Positions 47,036 to 60,200 of a stretch of 64,000 nucleotides of DNA are shown here, piece after piece. How positions within the stretch are numbered: position 1 is the first letter of the stretch; each line of letters starts with the position of its first letter. The position numbers and the translations under genes are program-made. The notes beneath the pieces are model-generated. The model made no database searches. It saw only the letters and a program-made list of their open reading frames with translations, and was not told the DNA's origin. Source of the stretch: Nematostella vectensis (Eukaryota > Cnidaria > Anthozoa > Actiniaria > Edwardsiidae); assembly GCF_932526225.1 (NCBI RefSeq), contig NC_064043.1:7059501-7123500 (forward strand), read 5' to 3'.

Positions 47036-50000
47036 ATGTGGTCAAGAAAAGAAGTATCCACATGCAGCTGTACTGAATTATCTTATAGACATGTTCATTG
47101 TAGGTGCTATCGCTGTAAAGGAAGAGCTGTTACAAGGAAAACAGAACTACGGCACTGGAACGAAGCTCGTATATCATCTTCATTTCACAACTCGAAAGAG
47201 GACGAAGCTTTTGGACAAAATACGTTTGAAGAACATGAAACATCTGATGTCACGATGGAAACTTCAGAAAATATCGATTGCGAAATAAATGTTGTCCAAG
47301 ATGTATGTATGAATCATGACAATGAAAATAGAAATGACATGGAAGATGACTTCAATCAAGGCAACCCTTACAAAAGACTTGTTGTAAAGGCTGTTCTGCA
47401 AGCTATGACTATTGTGGATAATAGTGGGTGTTCAATAAAAACATTCGAGGATATTTTGAGTTATGGGAGGACAATGTTATTTACCAACCTTGATCCAGAA
47501 ATTGATGAGGATATTTTGGCTTCTCTATGGCCAAAATCTTGGTCAGAAGTACAGTCGCTTTTGAAAGAAGAGGGATTCACAGACCCAAAGGAATATTATA
47601 TTTGCATTTGTCGAGCAGAGAAGTCTTTCACAAGAAATGGTAAGACAACTAAAAAGTACCTGTATTCCCGTAAGTGGGGTATTATGGAGAGTAAAAATGA
47701 GTTATGCCCCAACTGTGGAAAATGTGGATATATAAAGTATTACTATCTTGGTTTACATGAAAAGCTAAAGAACTGGTTTCGGAATCTAAATATGTGTAGG
47801 AAAATGCTATCACATTGGCAAGAACGAGAACACTGGTTAAAGAGAAACACAAGTTGGCCCTTAAAAAAAGAGGTTTGGGATGGGGAAAGATGGTTAGAGG
47901 TGCAGTGGTTTTGGGACCCAGATCAATTGTGGACTGTCCCAACAAGGTGCGGGGAGTGTCTCACTGTTATTTCATCAGACTTAATCAATTCATCTCCAAA
48001 AGATATTGATGGTTTGTCATTGCTCGAATGTCCAGAATGTTTTAATAAATTTTCACATAAAGCTGAAGTAGCAAGGGGTTCTCCTTTGAATCTGGCATTA
48101 ATCGGACACTGGGATGGCTGGCAGCCATTCAGTACAAGTGGCAGAAGTTGTGGTTCTCTTGAAGTTTCCATATTAAATATGTTCAAGACAGATAGATCAC
48201 ATATTGATGAAGTATATGTTATTGGTTTTGTACCGTGTACAACTGTGCCAAAAGGTGTACCAGAGGCTTATGATCCATTTATACAGCCACTCATTAATGA
48301 CCTCTGTGATGGCTTCATACATGGCTTTGAAGTTCCTTATCCTTCAAATGCTATTACTGTTCCTGATTATGAAGCACATGAAATTGAAACAGTGCGTGTT
48401 ATGTTACTGTGCTGGGCTGCAGATCACCCAGGACAATGTGAGTTTGGAAAGTACTTGAACCAGGGGAAATGTGCTTGTAGGAGATGTAAGATGGTAGGAC
48501 AGCAAAGTCTTCAATCAACTCACTATTATTATGGTGATAATCGTTTTCATGCTCGGCATCCATGGGAGAAGAGAGATGTGACAGCAGAGGAGAGTACCTT
48601 TTATGATCTAGACAATGAAAACCGAGTAAGTGTACGAAAGAAACTATCATCACAGGAAGGATTTACTGGAACTCCAATATTTCATCAATATTTGTATCCC
48701 CTCTATAAGTTTGACTGTTTATACCACATGGTTTATGACATTTTCCATACTCTGCCTTTGAATATATGCAAAAACCAACTTTCAAGACTGTTACAGCTAG
48801 AGTTATTAGATGCTGTATATGTAGATGAGCAAATTGCACAATTTCCTTGGAACACAGAATTTAAACAAGGACGTATTCCTACTTCAATTGGCAAAGAACA
48901 CAAAGGCCTTGGACACTGGAAAGCAGAATCTTTTCAGAAATTTTTCTTTCCAATGCTAGGATGCATTGTAGAGGATAAGATTCCAGACCCTAAAGAACTT
49001 GAAATCATAAGTTTAGTTTCCTACCTAACTGAACTGCACTTCTATAGTGGGAGGAATGGCTGGACGGATAGCATGATACAGCTACATGAGAGACTTGCAC
49101 AAACACTGATAATAAGAATTGAGGAGACACAAGGACTTGAAATGTGCACAATATCGGTACACAATTTGACACATGCACATGAAGACCTGATAAACTTTGC
49201 AGCATCAGACAACTATTGGTGCGCTGTGTTTGAAAGAGCTGTAAAGAAATATGTAGGGCGCTCCCACAACTGTAAAGGATTAGAAATGACATTTGCTAAA
49301 GCAGAATGTAGAAGAGAAAGCTTGAAAAGTTTGGAACAAGCACATGGTGATCTCCCCATTGAAGAAAAGGATGATAAGATTGAGGTATGTACTGTGTCAT
49401 CAATGTAAATCTTTTTAGTCGCAGGACATTCCATTATTTGAAGTAATAATAAAAGTAAACAAATATGGACTGAATATATATAATCATTCATTTATTTGCA
49501 TATTGATTGATTAACATCTAGAGCTGTTTATAGTCTTATAAATACCAGAATGCTTTGTTTATCACATTTTATGTCAAATTATATTCTTTTGAAGTTTTTA
49601 CAATGTAAATAAAATTTAAAAGAATAAATTTGGCATCAAGTGCAAAAACCACAGCACTTTGGGATTTATCAAAAGGCTCTATACATGTAATCTGTTTAAT
49701 GGTTAGTACATAAAAATGTACATTTTTTTTAATCAGGGCATTGTCAAGTCTGAGGATGAGGCTAGGAAAATCTGTACAGCCAGTAAATGTGAAGGATTGC
49801 TAATAGGCTCAAGAAAACCTCAATTGCAAGTAATTGAGTTAACAGACAATGAATGTTCTAGAATCAATTCCATTTTATCACTCCCACAGTCTGTTCAATC
49901 GGCATCTAGAATTGCATCTACTTCAGGGAAATGTTTTTTAAGTAATGTTGGATTTAATGGCTTGGTCTTATCAAGTAATGACAATATTATTGCTTCGTTG

Positions 50001-50564
50001 GAGGATGGTGAATGTATTGTCCAGATAAAGCGGTTCTTGTTGATAAGATATGGACTAGACAATAATCACAGTGTATTGATTGAAGGTTTTATAAAGCCTT
50101 TTAACAAATCCTCTGAAGGAGAAATTGATGTTAATGTATGGAGTGGCTTTCCTAAAGTCAAATTACAACCCAATGATAATTCAGTCATCTTTTCACATCA
50201 AAGTGTACAGAGAAAGGTGATGTTGTACAAGCATGCTCAGACAAACCTTCAAACTGTTGTGGATTATGATAGACAGTTAAAAGATGTTCCAAGGCTCTTG
50301 GTCCCTGTGTATCCAGAAAAAGATGACATGTTGTTCATTCAAGGCGAAAAGCAAGGGGATATTTGGTACGGAAGAGTGTCAAGTGTTGATTTGTCTAACA
50401 AGGCAGTTGAGGTGTATTTCTATGTGGAGAAACAACAACATCCCAATAGATTTGTAAGAGAAAGCTTTTCCAGGCAAGCAAGAAACACTGTGGTCTTTGA
50501 TTCCATAATCGGTATTGCAAATGGTCACTGGATAAGTGGAAACATTTGGCAAAAGTCAGTATAA
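46886..50564 (+). CDS. CACTA/CMC-like transposase
   Basis: Two exons, 46886-49384 and 49737-50564, join in phase (GAG|GTATGT to TTTAATCAG|GGC) for up to about 1108 aa without a stop. Features: an N-terminal Cys/His cluster (HVHCRCYRCKGRAVTRKTE), zinc-ribbon-like CPNCGKCGY and CGECLTV...CPEC, then a core like Transposase_21/Plavaka: IGHWDGWQPF with a candidate catalytic Asp at 48113-48115, VIGFVPCTTVPKGVPEAYDP, CWAADHPGQCEFGKYLNQG followed by CACRRCKMVG, and a Cys/His-rich C-terminal half. Such enzymes cut and paste elements with CACTA-type ends. The true start is unclear: the ATG at 46886 overlaps the promoter, the ATG at 47036 is the next in frame, and the attractive ATG at 46980 is in another frame. 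It looks intact, unlike its partner gene. Confidence 0.82.
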
Positions 50565-50741
50565 AATTCATCTTGGAATGTGTGCTGCACAGCTGAGCAC
50601 AAAATGTACATTTTACTGTAAGCGATCAATCTTATCATATTTAATTTTAATATAGACTTGAACAGCAATCTTACTTGGTTAATTAGTAATAATTGTATTA
50701 CTTATTTTCAATGCAGAAAATATACACACATGTATTTGATT

Positions 50742-51830
50742 CCCTGTTTTGGGTATTTATTGTGTATGAATTCACATCCATTTCCCAGTACAGGGATTTT
50801 ATTGGGAAAATACATGTATTTGATTCCCAGTTTTGGGTATTTATTGTGTATGAATTCACATGCATTTCCCAGTAGTGGGATTTTATTGGGAAAATACATG
50901 TATTTGATTCCCAGTTTTGGGTATTTATTGTGTATGAATTCACATCCATTTCCCAGTAGTGGGATTTTATTGGGAAAATACATGTATTTGATTCCCAGTT
51001 TTGGGTATTTATTGTGTATGAATTCACATCCATTTCCCAGTAGTGGGATTTTATTGGGAAAATACATGTATTTGATTCCCAGTTTTGGGTATTTATTGTG
51101 TATGAATTCACATCCATTTCCCAGTAGTGGGATTTTATTGGGAAAATACATGTATTTGATACCCAGTTTTGGGTATTTATTGTGTATGAATTCACATCCA
51201 TTTCCCAGTAGTGGGATTTTATTGGGAAAATACATGTATTTGATTCCCAGTTTTGGGTATTTATTGTGTATGAATTCACATCCATTTCCCAGTAGTGGGA
51301 TTTTATTGGGAAAATACATGTATTTGATTCCCAGTTTTGGGTATTTATTGTGTATGAATTCACATCCATTTCCCAGTAGTGGGATTTTATTGGGAAAATA
51401 CATGTATTTGATTCCCAGTTTTGGGTATTTATTGTGTATGAATTCACATCCATTTCCCAGTAGTAGGATTTTATTGGGAAAATACATGTATTTGATTCCC
51501 AGTTTTGGGTATTTATTGTGTACGAATTCACATCCATTTCCCAGTACAGGGATTTTATTGGGAAAATACATCTATTTGATTCCCAGTTTTGGGTATTTAT
51601 TGTGTACGAATTCACATCCATTTCCCAGTAGTGGGATTTTATTGGGAAAATACATCTATTTGATTCCCAGTTTTGGGTATTTATTGTGTATGAATTCACA
51701 TCCATTTCCCAGTAGTGGGATTTTATTGGGAAAATACATGTATTTGATTTCCAGTTTTGGGTATTTATTGTGTATGAATTCACATCCATTTCCCAGTAAT
51801 GGGATTTTATTGGGAATAAATCCCATCTTA
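50742..51830. repeat. Right subterminal array, 84-bp units
   Basis: About 13 nearly identical copies of an 84-bp unit with TTTCCCAGTAGTGGGATTTT and GATTCCCAGTTTTGGGTATT. 84 is a multiple of three, so long open frames run through it on both strands; they are not genes. The CCCA/TGGG pairs echo the left array and the terminal repeat. Confidence 0.95.
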
Positions 51831-52021
51831 TTCCATTAAAGTGAATTTTTTGTGAAAGGAAGTTTTGGCTTAGATTGGAACTCAATAATTTCCCAATTCT
51901 TGTTTCAGTTTTCCCCATTTTTTCACATTATTGGGAAATTTTCCCAACTATAACCCAAAATGTTAGAATTGGGAAATCATATTTTTTTCCTGTGATATGC
52001 ACCTACATGGCCAAGATACGG

Positions 52022-52068
52022 TTTATTTGATGGACCACTACAAGAGCCTGTATCTAACTACCTTTATT
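52022..52068 (-). other. Polyadenylation signals of the kinesin gene
   Basis: AATAAA on the minus strand at 52063-52068 and 52022-52027, about 125 and 165 nt after the stop codon. Cleavage downstream of the second would fall at or next to the transposon end at 51994. Confidence 0.45.
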
Positions 52069-52189
52069 GTAGAGTGCTAACAAAATACTGCTACATCAGT
52101 ACATAATAATATACACCATTTGCACAATCCTCCACACAATTGCTCACTTCATCGCTATTTACATCTATAATTAAAATACAAAGTAATAA

Positions 52190-54080
52190 TTAAAATACAA
52201 AGTTGGGTAAAGTGGTCGGGTTATGCAGTTTTCTCTTCTTCAGTTTCTCTGCTTTTCCCTCGATTTTTGATTCTCTCTTCGCTTTAGAAAGTGCCTTAGG
52301 AAGCATACTCCTAGATGGCGTACAACCGGAGCCTGGTGTTCTTAGCACTGATCTATGGGGAGACATGAAACCCTTTGAGCTACTCGACCTAACCCCTGGT
52401 TTCTTGGACAAGAGACCAGACCGTCTTCTTGCTGTCTTTTGGGCACTGCCATAGTTCAGAGACGAAGTGGACGCGCTGCTGGGCTTTTTAGGCGTTTTCC
52501 AAGAAAAGTGCGATGTTTTTTTGTTCTTTTGTTCTAGTGTAGAGGAATTCGATTCTCGCTTGGTATTCGCGACTATGTTTTCATGTTGTTTTTCCGTAAG
52601 GACTCTTCGCTGTTCGCTGGGTTTATTGTTTCCGGTTGTATGCACTTCCGGTGAATTTTCAGGACTCTCGAATAACATGGGCGTCATAGGGGCCTAGGAA
52701 AAAATATAAGTAAAAATGAGATAAAACTTACATAGTTATCACCGTCATCAACATTTCATCAACCATTAGCATCATCATCATCATCAACCACCATTAGTCA
52801 TCAACATCATCGTCGTCATCAACATCATCATGTATTATCGTCATTATCATCATCATCATAATTATCGTTTCATCATGTATTGTCATAAGCTTCAACCACC
52901 ATTAGCATCATCACTACCATCATCTGATTTTCGTGACAGTGATGCGATTATTCTATGCCTTATTGTAGGATAATAATAATAACAATAATTTATTATAATA
53001 AATAAATAAGTAAATAAATAATAAAATAAATAACAAAGACCATGATCATTTTTTTTCGTTCATCACCTTAGGAATATTAGCACACTTCCCCGGTAGACAA
53101 CTGCAGTGAGAAGCGCATCCAAGTCCACTGTCCCTACACTTACAATTGCGTTTGCATTTTCCTTTGCAAGTACATCCCTGCAGAATAAAAATCACATTCT
53201 ACTAAGGAATCACAAAAATAGTGAATTTTATTGCGACGCATTTCAAACGTAGTCTGCTTAGCAGCTACTCTCAGGCGTAAGTGAAGAGAGGCTGCTATTG
53301 GTTTCCTTTGTATTGGGGACCAGGCTTAACCCGGTTATTTGCCAGGTGGGAGGTCCGTATCTTGAAATACCGTGACCGAGACCTTGAAAATACTGACCGA
53401 GGGCGAAGGCCGAGTTAATTTTTTTTTCTAGCCCCAGCGGAAACATACTTTGGGCGAGCAGCGCGCGCAAAATATCAATTCTCGGACCTAGGGCAGATAT
53501 AGGAATCTCCGGACCGATTAGCCAATCAGAATGCAGGATTCGTTACCGTGACCGCTAAAAAAATTTATATACTATATATAGCTATATAAGCTACTATGAT
53601 ACGAAACTGCTTACGCGGCGCTTACATTTTGTACTCAAGCAATAAAATGAAGCTGGATTATATGTATTGGTTGCAAAGCGATTCAGGCGGATTTAATTTG
53701 TCAGGTCATCTCACTTGCATTGCCTTAAAGCCTCAGTAAAAAATCCTTCACACAAAATGGAACTTTCTTAAAAGAAAAAAGAAAATACCCCGTCGCCAGA
53801 CTGTTGCGCCACGATCGAAATTCGTGATTTTGAAGAGTGTCTGGTTATCCGTGGAGTTTGCTTCCAGTCCGGGTCATTCTCGATGTTGTCCTCGTAATCA
53901 GACGCATTATCCTCCTCTTGTTCTTCCTCGTCCACTTCGTCTTCGACGTCCTCTTCGTCTTCGTTGTCCTCCTGGTCTTCCTGCACGTCATCTGCCTCAC
54001 TCAGGACCTCGGCGTCGATCATATCGACCTCTAGCGCCTGGCAAAGAAAAAGTATCAACATCTGAATGAGAAAATTGCCC

Positions 54081-54121
<41 letters not shown>

Positions 54122-54224
54122 CTGCCGGTCCTGTGGAATTTGAGCGCGAAGGTACCTCTGTTTCCTCGGGTTCCGGAGTGCCATTATCAAGAACTTTCAC
54201 CATGTCTGAGATTTGCTGGTAAAA

Positions 54225-54279
<55 letters not shown>

Positions 54280-57200
54280 ATGCGTTTCCGTTTTTCGCGC
54301 GTTTCCTTACTTTGTTTCACGCCCTTTGCAACTTGTTTTTCTTTTTTTAAAGTAGCTAAAAAATCGCTTTTACTTCCCGAAACAAATTATTTTAAGTCGA
54401 AGAAAAAAGACTTCACGTGTGACATGCGCGTGCGATTTGCTATTTTTTATAGAGATGTTGCAACTGAAAAGTGTACGTGTGACAAATTTGAGTTCTGTTT
54501 AGCGAGGTTCTGCTTTACCTGTTTGAGACTCTCGTTTTCTTGACGAAGCACTTCAAGCCTCTCAAGCTCTTTTTTCTAAAAAACGTAAGCTCGATCAGCG
54601 TTATATCTATATATTTCTAGGAAGTTTGTTTTGTTACGACGTGAGAGAAATAAACTCGAGTACCTGAAAAGTACCTTAGAAACCAATTTTTTTAATCGAT
54701 TTGGGGGTAGGTCAGCGGCGCAGCCAGGATTTTTAACAGGAGTGGGCCTAAAAGGCCTTTCAATAAGGCATTGTGTCTTATTTTTGGCTGCTAGAAGGGG
54801 GGCCAGGGCCCCCTAGGCCACCCCCCTGGCTACGCCCCTGTAGGTAACGCAGACATTCAGCGTCTGGAGCCAAGGGTCGTGAGACTACAAATACTGTATT
54901 CAGTATTCACCCATGTAATTCACCCATTTACATGAGACTTGAACAACCCAAAAGGTGCCTTTCCCGGTTTCCCCGTTTTCCCGCAATACCGTTTATGTGG
55001 TTAAGTTTGAGGGTGATGGATATCTTCCGTGAGACGTGAACATCGACCCTCCACATCGTCTCCTCGTATTCTCTTAAGGCTTATTTTACCCTAAAGTCTC
55101 ATATTCCCGTTTTCTCGTAATACCGTTTATGTGGTGAAGTTTGAGGGCTATGGATTTCCAATTTACGGCGACTTATTTGGAGACAGCGTCTTTACAAGTA
55201 CCTTATCTTCAAGGTCCTGGCGAACCCGCTGCATCTCTGCCTTTTCCTCTTCGCTAGGAATTTGCTGGAGCAAAACGCGAATCTAGAGAAAAATCAGACA
55301 AGCACATATCGAGCACAAATCGTGACAGGTATTGCTTCAGTGTTTGTCAAATGTCTCTTTTTTTTCTGTTTTCTACATCGTAAATATTTCCATTAACGCT
55401 ATAGGTTTAAGTAATCATTTACTCTCAGATATAAAATGCAAAAAGATAAAGTATCTAAAATAAATAGACTAAAGGAGTATGCAAGAAAAAACATATAATT
55501 CTCGTATTTGTCTGATAAAATTAACTGCAAATGGTCCGATTTCTATATTCCACCAAAAAAACCTCACTGTCCCATGAATTGTGTGATTATCTTCTGGACA
55601 TGGATCATATCCGCCCTGTCCCCACGAATAGACCGTTTTCACGCGCATCCCAAATGCCACAGACTGGCATTTGACTGCAAAATTCCTCGACAGAAGCACT
55701 CTGACAGCATTTTCTGAAGGTTCATCTGTAAAGTCCACTTCGTATGTCATTTTAGATCGGCCAGGGCCCGCTAGTCCGTGGCATTTTGGATGCGCGCGCA
55801 ACATCGTAAAAACGGTCCATTGTGTGATTAGCTACCTTATCTTCGTGGTCTTTCTGAACGTGGGTCATGGCCAAGTCATGCTGTCGAGTTAGATGTTCTT
55901 TTGCCTCTTGAAGCCTCTGAGCGGCGTTCTGTTTTAAGCAGATTGTTATAATTCTCACGCTAAACAATACGTACAACCAGCCTATCAACACACCTACCCA
56001 CATCCCTACTCACAACATCCCGTTTTTTACAGAGTCGTAAAACATACCATTCCAACTTTGAATTGATTTATTTCCCTGATTCTACCACGCCTACACCGAC
56101 CTAACTATTCTACAGCTTGTCTGTAGTTTTAGTATCCTGGATTTTGAACAACAAGAAACTAGAAGGGAGGGAGGTGACCTCAAGTAGGCTTAGAGAGGGT
56201 GGAGGGTAGAGGTTACAAATGCTGTTTCTAGTGTCTTCCGAGCTTCGTTCTGTGATTTATTCTATAAATTTTACACTCCTTCTTTGAAGTCGATTTAGCA
56301 TGTTTTACTTACCTCGGAAAGAAGTCTGAACTCTTTCAAGTTTTCCTCGTTCTCCTTGATCTGTTCTTCAAATTTAATCTCCTCCAGCTTGGCATCGATG
56401 GTCTGGTAGGAAATGACTGAACGTGAGTTGCAATACAAACGGATAAGACATAGCTATTACATAGCTACAATACATACATCAACAATGAATTTAGTTAACC
56501 TCCTCAACAATGCGACACCCGCTACCGTGGCCACCTTAGGATTATAGATGCGAGACACGTATACTATCTGATTTACACGAGCTTCACTTGCCAACCAACG
56601 CGGCAAAAAAAAAAAGGCTTCAGCAAAAATTTCCAGTAGTTATCGCATACTTGGTCGCACTTTTAATACTGCCACTTATTACAATTTGCTATCCGTGCGG
56701 GAGCGACTAACGTTGTATCAATGAATTGATTTCGACCAGAAGATGTCGATAAAGTTTGCGGGCCGCGGGCCATTAAAAGCGTCTGTTATGTTATCATGGC
56801 TACATTCATTTATTTTTAAGGGAGAGACTGATGGGCAATAAGCATACCATTTGTAAAAGCACTTGACAGCATGCCTTCGCCTCCGCCATGGTATGGATGT
56901 TATTCCATCGATGTTTTGATCGGTCACCTAAAAAAAGGAATACAATGGAATTATACAAAACAAAATATTTCTCGTTAGCGGACACCGAAAAGGCAAAGTG
57001 TCAAAACGGAGATCTGAACGGCATTGACTACGACAAAGCAGGGGCATAGCCAGGATTTTTAACAGGAGGGGCCCATAAGTTTTTTTTCATGTATGTTATA
57101 TAATGTCTCATAAATTTTCTGTATTTTGGCTGCAAGCTCCTGGGCCCTCCCCCTGGTGGAAACGGGGATTTGAACGTAAGCGACTATTTTAGTGTGCCCA

Positions 57201-60200
57201 CAAGTTTAAAACATTAAAGGCCCCACCGTTCTCTGCATCCAGCAGCTTTTGCTGTAATTCTTGGACCTGAACACTCCTAAAACAAAGCATAGGATCAGCG
57301 GCGTCGTTATAGCGTTTATGTGCTAATAACATGACAAAAACAACAGCAAGGATGATGATAATTCATACCTTAGCCTCATCCCTGCCTCTAGCTCTTTGAT
57401 CCTGGCGTCAGTGTGTTCGTCACCAGTGAGATCGAATGTCTTTCTTCTCGAAGGGAGAATTTTCTAAAAGAAATGTGTTAAAATGGAGTAAAAGGTATGT
57501 TTAAAAGGAATCGATCGCTAGCACTTTTGAGGGATAATCGATTACAAAACATAATGAAATGCTTCACCTCCCCATGACCCTTACTTCATCCGGGGCTGCT
57601 CCCCCACCTTATGGCCTAGCTCCATCTGGGGCTGCTCCCCCACCCTATGGCCTACCTTCATCGGGGGTTGCTACCCCACCCTATGGCCTAGCTTCATCGG
57701 GGGTTGCTACCCCACCCTATGGCCTACCTTCATCGGGGGTTGCTCCCCTTCCCCCATTGCCTACCTTCATCGGGGGTTGCTTCCCCACCCTATGGCCTAG
57801 CCCTATCGGGGGTTGCTCACCGTCCTTCACCCATTGCCTACCTTCATCGGGGGTTGCTTCCCCCACCTTATGGCCTAGCTCCATCTGGGGCTGCTCCCCC
57901 ACCCTATGGCCTACCTTCATCGGGGGTTGCTTCCCCACCCTATGGCCTAGCTCCATCGGGGGTTGCTCACCGTCCTTCCCCCATTGCCTACCTTCATCGG
58001 GGGTTGCTTCCCCACCCTATGGCCTAGCTCCATCGGGGTTTGCTCATTGTCCTTCCCCCATTGCCTACCTTCATCGGGGATTGCTCCCCTTCCCCCATTG
58101 CCTACCTTCATCGGGGGTTGCTCACCGTCCTTCATCCATTGCCTACCTTCATCGGGGGTTGCTACCCCACCCTATGGCCTAGCTCCATCGGGGGTTGCTC
58201 ACCGTCCTTTCCCCATTGCCTACCTTCATCGGGGGTTGCTCCCCCACCCTATGGCCTAGCTCCATCGGGGGTTGCTCACTGTCCTTCCCCCATTGCCTAC
58301 CTTCATCGGGGGTTGCTCACCGTCCTTCCCCCATTGCCTACCTTCATCGGGGGTTGCTCCTCTTCATCCTCCTGTCGATTTCTCAGGAAAGCAAGCTCTT
58401 GCGACAGCTCCTTGCGATGCTCGATGATCGACTCTAGTGTTCGCTTCGCGTTATTCACACTGATAAGAACCTCGACTTCGTGGCTCAACCATGACTGAAA
58501 TTCAGATTCAATAGCGTTTAGGTAATTTCATTTTTAACCTTATCCCTGCCTTGTAGCTCAAATGAAGTCAAGATTCAATAGCGCTTAGACAAGTTCATTT
58601 TTATCCTAACTCCTTCATTGTAGCTCAAATGAAATCAAGATTCAAAAGCGCTAAGCTCATTATAACTTAAATCCTGCCTTGTAGCTCATCCAAGACTGGA
58701 ACCAAGATCAAATAGGGCTTAGACAAGCTCACTTCTACCCTAAATTCTCTACCTTGCAGCTAAACCAAGACTAAATTAAGGTTCAATCTCTTTAGGCACT
58801 AAACGACGAAATGAACCGATGGGAAAAGTAATCCGTGTACAAAAACAAACTCGGGCAACATGAGTCATTGCTTAAAGAGAGACAACTTACTTTCATTCTG
58901 CGAAGCATCCCTTCTGACTGCTTGTTTTGCAAGCTCTGTTGACTCATCCTCTTGTCAGCGGCTTCTCTTTGTTTTTGAAGGGCATCTTTAAGCCTCTTAT
59001 TTGCAGCATTAGCCTAAATGGGATAAGCAAAGACAGTCACTCATGGCTTTAGTTTAACTTGGGGATTTCTGCACCACTTGCCCTACTGGCTTTGTTTGTA
59101 GGGTCTTCGTTGTCGACCGAGCAAGCCTACGCTAACAATGATAGATTATTTAAGTAGAAGCACATTACCTCCTCGGTTTTCCGCTTCAGCACAGCTTGCT
59201 GTTTCTTGTGCATGGTTTGAAGCTTGCTATATTCGAACTGTCGTTTACGACCCTGCTGCTTCAATTGAAGAATTTCTTTTTCCTTTTCCTGCTTCAGTTT
59301 TCTAAAGCGTTCAGACTCCTCCCTCATTTGCCGCATCAGCTTCACTTTTGTGGACTTCATATTCTAAGATGCGAAAGTCAGATTGTCAAGTGACCAGTGA
59401 AACATTTTGCTTTTTGTTGTCTTTCGTATATTATCTTTCTTTCGTTTTACCTGAATTTCGCTGTTTAGAAGAGTGATCTTTGAATCGCTTTGCTCCTTGA
59501 GACGACGTAACTTCTGCTGCTCAGCCTAAGAAGAAACAAGTATTGTAACAAGGGTGGAGTACACAAAGAGGGCCTCGATGGGCCTAACCTTAACTGTAAA
59601 ATGGCAAAATAGAATTTAGCGTTTAAGCGTAAATAACCGTCAAACAGATGCGAAAAGATCGAAAATAACCGCAAAAACGAGATTGTTTCAATCGCTAAAC
59701 ATAAAAACGCCTAATTTTGAACCGTTAACCGTAAATCAGGTACCTCCTCCCACATTGAGATCCTCCACAAAACCGTAGCCTCCCTTGCAGGCGATTTTAG
59801 GCAGGCGTCGCTCGCTTCCCCTTTTAAAACGCCTGCGAGGGAGGCTACAAAACCGTAGTGGCGCCAGTTTTCTTTAGCCTGCGTGCAGCCGGATTTCCGG
59901 CTGCACGCAGGCTAGTTTTCTCCCCTCTATACGTGTTCGGTTAGGTCCGATACAACACTGGAAGAGAATAATGTGAACGTGCACTTTTGCTAGTTTATTT
60001 TTTTGGCTTTTTCCATACTCACCTGCTTCTTTTTCAGTTCCACGATTTTCGCTTCCAACTCTTTGATGCGGGACTTCGCTTTTCCATCACTAAAATCAAT
60101 AAGGACCATAACAATACAAAATATCAGTATCAGTAATTTTATGAACTAACATCGTTTTCATTGGGAAATTTGTCGCAAGCCACACTAACGTTATTTCTTT

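Larger units (their letters stand above)
36402..51994. mobile_element. 15.6-kb CACTA/CMC-like DNA transposon
   Basis: The ends are perfect inverted repeats of about 26 bp (CACAGGAAAAAAATATGATT on the left, its inverse on the right), flanked on both sides by ATAT (36398-36401 and 51995-51998). A CACAG-type end and a 4-bp duplication fit the CMC group (CACTA, Mirage, Chapaev). Two divergent genes share a central promoter: the transposase (plus, 46.9-50.6 kb) and a second gene (minus, 46.8-37.8 kb). Subterminal arrays of CCCA/TGGG motifs lie inside each end. A 6.5-kb foldback element is nested in it. Placement within CMC rests on pattern only. Confidence 0.85.

Noticed and set aside
46980-47288. 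102-codon frame starting MADACKELQEEY in a good start context
   Set aside because: It overlaps the transposase in another frame and lacks the Cys/His motif seen in the long frame. A frameshift that would join its start to the transposase cannot be excluded, but it was not needed.
50658-51918. Open frames of about 390-406 codons on both strands with a 28-residue repeat
   Set aside because: They only reflect an 84-bp tandem repeat whose length is a multiple of three and which lacks stops; they lie in the subterminal array of a transposon.
55469-55804. 111-codon frame on the minus strand in a kinesin intron
   Set aside because: Most of it is the translation of an inverted-repeat element; it does not fit the kinesin exon phases.
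57559-58498. Proline-rich open frames of 100-207 codons on both strands
   Set aside because: They are translations of the splice-donor minisatellite in a kinesin intron.
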